This document shows, one piece after another, positions 60,333-64,000 of a DNA stretch of 64,000 bases. This DNA is from Algibacter_G agarivorans (GTDB lineage Bacteria; Bacteroidota; Bacteroidia; Flavobacteriales; Flavobacteriaceae), in contig NZ_BAABJJ010000011.1 in assembly GCF_039543245.1 (NCBI RefSeq), positions 1-64,000 of the forward strand, read 5' to 3'. A program made the position numbers and the translations under genes. The notes under the pieces were generated by a model. That model worked only from the letters and a program-made list of their open reading frames with translations. It made no database searches and was not told the origin of the DNA. The number at the start of each line of letters is the position of its first letter. Within the stretch, counting starts at the first letter, position 1.

Positions 60333-63110
60333 ATGGCTGAGACAATTAGATTAAATAAAGTATTACGCGAGCTTAACATCTCTTTAGATCGTGCCGTAGA
60401 ATTTCTAGATTCTAAAGGTGTCGAGATAGAGAAGCGTCCCACTACGAAGATTTCTGAAGAAACATATAGGATTCTTTCAGATGAATTCGAAACTGATGCG
60501 AACAAAAAAGTGAAGTCGCAAGAAGTAAGTGAAGCTAAGCTAAAGGAAAAGGAAGATTTACGTGTAAAACGTGAAAAAGAATTAGAAGTAAAGCAAAAAG
60601 CTCAAGAAGCCATTGAAAAAGCTAAACAAGAAGAGGTTGTTAAAGCTTCAAAAACGCTTTCTGGACCTAAACAAGTAGGTAAAATTGATTTAGATCCTAA
60701 AAAAACAGAAGCTAAGGCCGTTGTTACTAAAGAGGAAGTTGTTGAGAAACCCGTTGTAGAAAAGGTAAAAGAAGCACCTGTAAAAGCATCTACTCCTAAA
60801 GTAGAAGATAAAGCAGTTGTTAAAGAAACGGAAACTGCAAAAGAAACAGAACCCGTAAAAGTAATTGCAAAGGAACCAAAAAAAGTAGCTACAATTACCG
60901 ATGAAGAAGGGAATGTGATTCCTGATGAAAAGGTAAAAACACAATATAAAAAACTTACTGGGCCAAAAATTTCAGGTGATAAAATTGATTTATCTCAATT
61001 TAATAAACCTAAAAAGAAGAAAGAAGAGAAAAAACCAGTAGCTAAAGCTGGAGATGCTAATAAGAAAAAGCGTCGCCGTATTAGTAAAGCTGGAGCACCT
61101 CAAACTGGTCCTGGAAATAGATCAGGTGGTCCAAGAACAGGAGGAAACGACAGGTTTAAAGGTAAACCAGGACAAGGGCGTCGTAATGTTCCTAAAGAAG
61201 AACCTTCAGAAGAAGATGTTAAAAAACAAGTGCGCGAAACACTTGAGAAACTTCAAGGTAAATCAAACAAAGGAAAAGGCGCAAAATACAGAAGAGATAA
61301 AAGAGATCAGCATAGGGAGCAGACTGAGATTGATGAGCGGATAGAAGCAGCAGAAAGCAAAATCCTTAAAGTAACTGAGTTTGTTACCGCAAATGAAGTA
61401 GCTACTATGATGGATGTGAGTGTAACCCAAATTATTTCAGCGTGTATGTCACTTGGAATGATGGTTACCATGAACCAACGTTTAGATGCTGAAACACTTT
61501 CTATAGTTGCTGATGAATTTGGATATCAAGTAGAATTTGTAACTGCAGATATTGAAGAATCTATTGAAGAAGTTGAAGATAGACCAGAAGATCTAGAACC
61601 ACGTGCGCCAATTGTTACAGTAATGGGTCACGTAGATCATGGTAAAACGTCGCTTCTAGATTATATTCGTCAAGAAAATGTAATCGCAGGAGAGTCTGGT
61701 GGAATTACACAGCATATTGGTGCTTACGGTGTTCAATTAGAAGGAGGTCAAAAAATCGCATTCTTAGATACTCCGGGTCACGAGGCCTTTACAGCCATGC
61801 GTGCTCGTGGTGCTCAAGTTACAGATATTGCTATTATTGTAGCAGCGGCCGATGATGATATTATGCCACAAACAAAAGAAGCTATATCGCATGCGCAAGC
61901 AGCGGGAGTTCCTATTGTATTCGCTATAAATAAAATAGATAAGCCAGACGCTAATCCAGAAAAGATTAAGGATGGATTAGCACAAATGAACTTATTAGTT
62001 GAAGATTGGGGAGGAAAAATTCAATCTCATGATATTTCAGCTAAAGAAGGAACTGGAGTTAAAGAATTATTAGAAAAAGTATTGCTTGAAGCAGAATTAT
62101 TAGAGCTTAAAGCAAATCCAAATAAACCTGCTGTAGGTACTGTAGTTGAAGCCTTTTTAGACAAAGGTAGAGGCTATGTGTCTACAATACTAGTACAAGC
62201 TGGAACTTTAAAAGTTGGGGATTATGTACTTGCAGGAAAAAATAGTGGAAAGGTTAAAGCTATGCACGATGAGCGTGGAAACGACGTTGCAGAAGCCGGA
62301 CCTTCAACACCTGTGTCTATTCTTGGTTTAGACGGAGCGCCTCAGGCAGGTGATAAATTTAATGTATTTGATGATGAGCGTGAAGCAAAACAAATTGCTT
62401 CAAAGCGAGCGCAATTGCAACGCGAGCAGTCTGTACGCACGCAACGTCATATAACGCTTGATGAAATTGGACGTCGTATTGCACTTGGTGATTTCCAAGA
62501 ACTTAATATTATCCTTAAAGGTGATGTTGATGGTTCGGTTGAAGCCTTAACAGATTCGTTCCAGAAATTATCAACTGAAGAAATTCAAGTTAATATTTTA
62601 CATAAAGGTGTTGGAGCCATTACAGAAAGTGATGTGTTATTAGCTTCAGCTTCCGACGCGATTATTATTGGATTTAATGTGAGACCTGTTGGTAACGCAA
62701 GAATGATTGCAGATAAAGAAGAAATCGATATTAGATCATATTCTATTATTTACGACGCTATTAATGATCTTAAAGATGCGATGGAAGGTATGTTATCTCC
62801 AGAGCTTAAAGAAGAGATTACAGGTACTGCTGAAATTAGAGAAATGTTTAAAGTTTCTAAAGTTGGAACTATTGCAGGATGTATGGTAACTAATGGTAAA
62901 ATACTTAGAAGTTCAGGGATTAGATTAATAAGGGATGGTGTAGTAGTTTATACAGGAGAATTAGCGTCGTTAAAACGATTTAAGGATGATGCCAAAGAAG
63001 TAACTAAAGGTTATGATTGTGGTATGCAAATTAAAAACTATAACGATATTAAAGAAGGCGATATAATTGAGGCTTTCCATGAAGTTGAGGTTAAAAAGAA
63101 ATTAAAATAA
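60333..63110 (+). CDS. infB: Translation initiation factor IF-2
   Basis: 925 residues. A short N-terminal IF2-N domain (RLNKVLRELNISLDRAVEFL) is followed by a long charged linker rich in Lys, Glu and Ala (about residues 60-330), a second IF2-N-type domain (EFVTANEVATMMDVSVTQII), and the G domain at about residue 430: VTVMGHVDHGKTSLLDYI, DTPGHEAF and NKIDKPDANP. Domains II, III and IV follow, including GDVDGSVEALTDSF and GKILRSSGIRLIRDG. It places initiator tRNA on the 30S subunit with GTP. Last gene of the operon. Confidence 0.97.
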   Translation: MAETIRLNKVLRELNISLDRAVEFLDSKGVEIEKRPTTKISEETYRILSDEFETDANKKVKSQEVSEAKLKEKEDLRVKREKELEVKQKAQEAIEKAKQEEVVKASKTLSGPKQVGKIDLDPKKTEAKAVVTKEEVVEKPVVEKVKEAPVKASTPKVEDKAVVKETETAKETEPVKVIAKEPKKVATITDEEGNVIPDEKVKTQYKKLTGPKISGDKIDLSQFNKPKKKKEEKKPVAKAGDANKKKRRRISKAGAPQTGPGNRSGGPRTGGNDRFKGKPGQGRRNVPKEEPSEEDVKKQVRETLEKLQGKSNKGKGAKYRRDKRDQHREQTEIDERIEAAESKILKVTEFVTANEVATMMDVSVTQIISACMSLGMMVTMNQRLDAETLSIVADEFGYQVEFVTADIEESIEEVEDRPEDLEPRAPIVTVMGHVDHGKTSLLDYIRQENVIAGESGGITQHIGAYGVQLEGGQKIAFLDTPGHEAFTAMRARGAQVTDIAIIVAAADDDIMPQTKEAISHAQAAGVPIVFAINKIDKPDANPEKIKDGLAQMNLLVEDWGGKIQSHDISAKEGTGVKELLEKVLLEAELLELKANPNKPAVGTVVEAFLDKGRGYVSTILVQAGTLKVGDYVLAGKNSGKVKAMHDERGNDVAEAGPSTPVSILGLDGAPQAGDKFNVFDDEREAKQIASKRAQLQREQSVRTQRHITLDEIGRRIALGDFQELNIILKGDVDGSVEALTDSFQKLSTEEIQVNILHKGVGAITESDVLLASASDAIIIGFNVRPVGNARMIADKEEIDIRSYSIIYDAINDLKDAMEGMLSPELKEEITGTAEIREMFKVSKVGTIAGCMVTNGKILRSSGIRLIRDGVVVYTGELASLKRFKDDAKEVTKGYDCGMQIKNYNDIKEGDIIEAFHEVEVKKKLK

Positions 63111-63177
63111 TTAATAAGATTTATTGACGTATTGTTAAATTGTATTGACAATATTTAAGCATAAAAACTTTAATAAA

Positions 63178-63576
63178 CTAATTTTTATCTTTCTTAGGCT
63201 TAAAAATAAATGCGCTAGGGAATTTTGTTTTAATACGTTTTAAAGCTCTATCCGCTTCTAATCGCGTTCTAAAATTACCTGCCCAAATTTTAAAATTTGG
63301 CGTTTCATATTGCATTGAAGGATGCCAATCGCCAAAAGAACTACTAAATTCATTTTTAGCGTTTTGAGCCCCAGAACGATTCCCAGAATACACCTGTATT
63401 TTAAACCTTTCAGAATCAGTTTCATTCTTATTCATTTCTTTTTTAAGATCTAATAAAACGGTAATGTGCTTGTCTTGATTTATAGTAACATGGCCTTGTT
63501 GCGAAAAACAATAGGTCGACGTTAGTGCAAAACAAAAAACGCTTAAAAAACTGATTCTTAATTTATATGTGTTCAT
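63178..63576 (-). CDS. Secreted SPOR-domain protein
   Basis: 132 residues with a signal peptide (MNTYKLRISFLSVFCFALTS) and a single SPOR domain from about residue 58: FKIQVYSGNRSGAQNAKNEF, then YETPNFKIWAGNFRTRLEAD and RALKRIKTKFPSAFIF. SPOR domains bind denuded septal peptidoglycan. It would lie in the periplasm. In this group such a gene often precedes the cytochrome/alternative complex III operon, from which it diverges here. Confidence 0.9.
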   Translation of the reverse strand: MNTYKLRISFLSVFCFALTSTYCFSQQGHVTINQDKHITVLLDLKKEMNKNETDSERFKIQVYSGNRSGAQNAKNEFSSSFGDWHPSMQYETPNFKIWAGNFRTRLEADRALKRIKTKFPSAFIFKPKKDKN

Positions 63577-63701
63577 TTTTTTAAATTTTTTTATACAAAT
63601 GTATACGTTATAAACTTAATTGTGGTTCTTTTTGTTATTTAGAATTCCTCTAAATTACCAATTATCACTTCTCTAACATTTTTCAAATCGACTTTTAATA
63701 T

Positions 63702-63709
63702 TACTTTTG
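63702..63709 (+). promoter_or_regulatory. -7 box of the cytochrome gene
   Basis: TACTTTTG followed by CGA matches TAnnTTTG and lies 86 bases before the ATG at 63796. Confidence 0.45.
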
Positions 63710-63795
63710 CGACAGATTTTTTTAACTGCGTGTATTTTTTATTTATTATATGATAAAAATCATGCCAAAGTTTAGAAGTTAATTTAACCAACAAT

Positions 63796-64000
63796 ATGAG
63801 AAAGGTGATTCACCGTAAATTAAGTACAAACTTTCTTCGTTTAAGCTTAGTTGTATTATTAGCGTTTACAACCGCTCTTTCCGCTCAGGAAGGGGATCCA
63901 GCAAAAGGAAAATCATTATTTAATGCCAATTGTGCTGCTTGTCATCAGTTAGATAAAAAAATGACGGGACCTGCGTTGCGTCATGTAGAAGCGCGTTTGG
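63796..64000 (+). CDS. Cytochrome c protein, 5' part (probably first gene of an alternative complex III operon)
   Basis: Only the first 68 codons are inside the window. The start MRKVIHRKLSTNFLRLSLVV, then LLAFTTALSAQ, is a signal peptide. It is followed by GDPAKGKSLFNANCAACHQL, whose CAACH motif binds covalent heme c, and by KMTGPALRHVEARL. Proteins with this start head the ActABCDEF operon (alternative complex III) in Flavobacteriaceae, after a SPOR gene; the assignment to that operon rests on resemblance and context because the downstream genes are not visible. Confidence 0.85.
   Translation, partial: MRKVIHRKLSTNFLRLSLVVLLAFTTALSAQEGDPAKGKSLFNANCAACHQLDKKMTGPALRHVEARL

Overview
The window is low-GC chromosomal DNA from a member of the Bacteroidota, most likely a marine Flavobacteriaceae. 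Supporting signs are promoters of the TAnnTTTG type with no Shine-Dalgarno sequences, a PorP/SprF-type protein and a secreted protein with a C-terminal sorting domain (both type IX secretion), lipoproteins with short Cys lipoboxes, the order CBS-nadK-DUF6089-uppS-bamA-ompH-ompH-murI, a FolK-deoxynucleoside kinase fusion, and the first gene of an alternative complex III-type operon. A GH117 enzyme, a GH2 enzyme and a sulfatase point to red-algal galactans (agar or porphyran type) as a food source.

Layout. 1-4.7 kb: minus-strand run polA, Nudix hydrolase, PLD/helicase; the helicase is cut off just before its DExH motif by what looks like an IS end. 4.9-5.9 kb: a lipoprotein gene split by a -1 frame change at a run of seven A. 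6-11.4 kb: tsaB, an MscS channel, DUF1304, a DUF255 thioredoxin-like lipoprotein, the remains of a dodecin gene, and an Nfu scaffold. 11.5-14.3 kb: PorP-like protein, a decayed LytS/LytTR two-component pair, and a gamma-carbonic anhydrase. 14.3-18.4 kb: an accessory stretch (arsR-arsC-acr3, DUF6155, amidohydrolase) whose units are bounded by related imperfect-palindrome elements. 18.4-20.1 kb: SBBP-repeat secreted protein.

20.4-29.3 kb is the conserved envelope cluster, read leftward: CBS protein, NAD kinase, DUF6089, UppS, BamA, two OmpH/Skp proteins, MurI. Two copies of a ~160-bp MITE-like element lie in its gaps. Diverging from it are pdxJ and an alpha/beta hydrolase, then an LTA-synthase-like enzyme and a small holin-like membrane protein. 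tig-clpP-clpX follow at 33.5-37.1 kb with clear promoter and terminator signals. 37-45.7 kb holds GH3, DUF2797, rpsU, a large AsmA-like protein, a queuosine-precursor transporter, folK-dNK and a NIPSNAP protein.

46-52 kb is a small algal-polysaccharide group (sulfatase, methyltransferase, GH117, GH2) with no SusC/SusD pair in view. 52-58.4 kb: a TrmH-type methyltransferase, mutS, tRNA-Gly(GCC), tRNA-Leu(UAA), an intact IS982-family element that splits an unrecognised gene (a 194-codon reading frame is restored when the IS and one extra base are removed), and a double-domain universal stress protein. 58.4-63.1 kb is the rimP-nusA-infB operon, with a terminator-shaped hairpin between its promoter and rimP. 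The window ends with a SPOR protein and the start of a cytochrome c gene. No rRNA, CRISPR array, prophage or integrase gene was seen.
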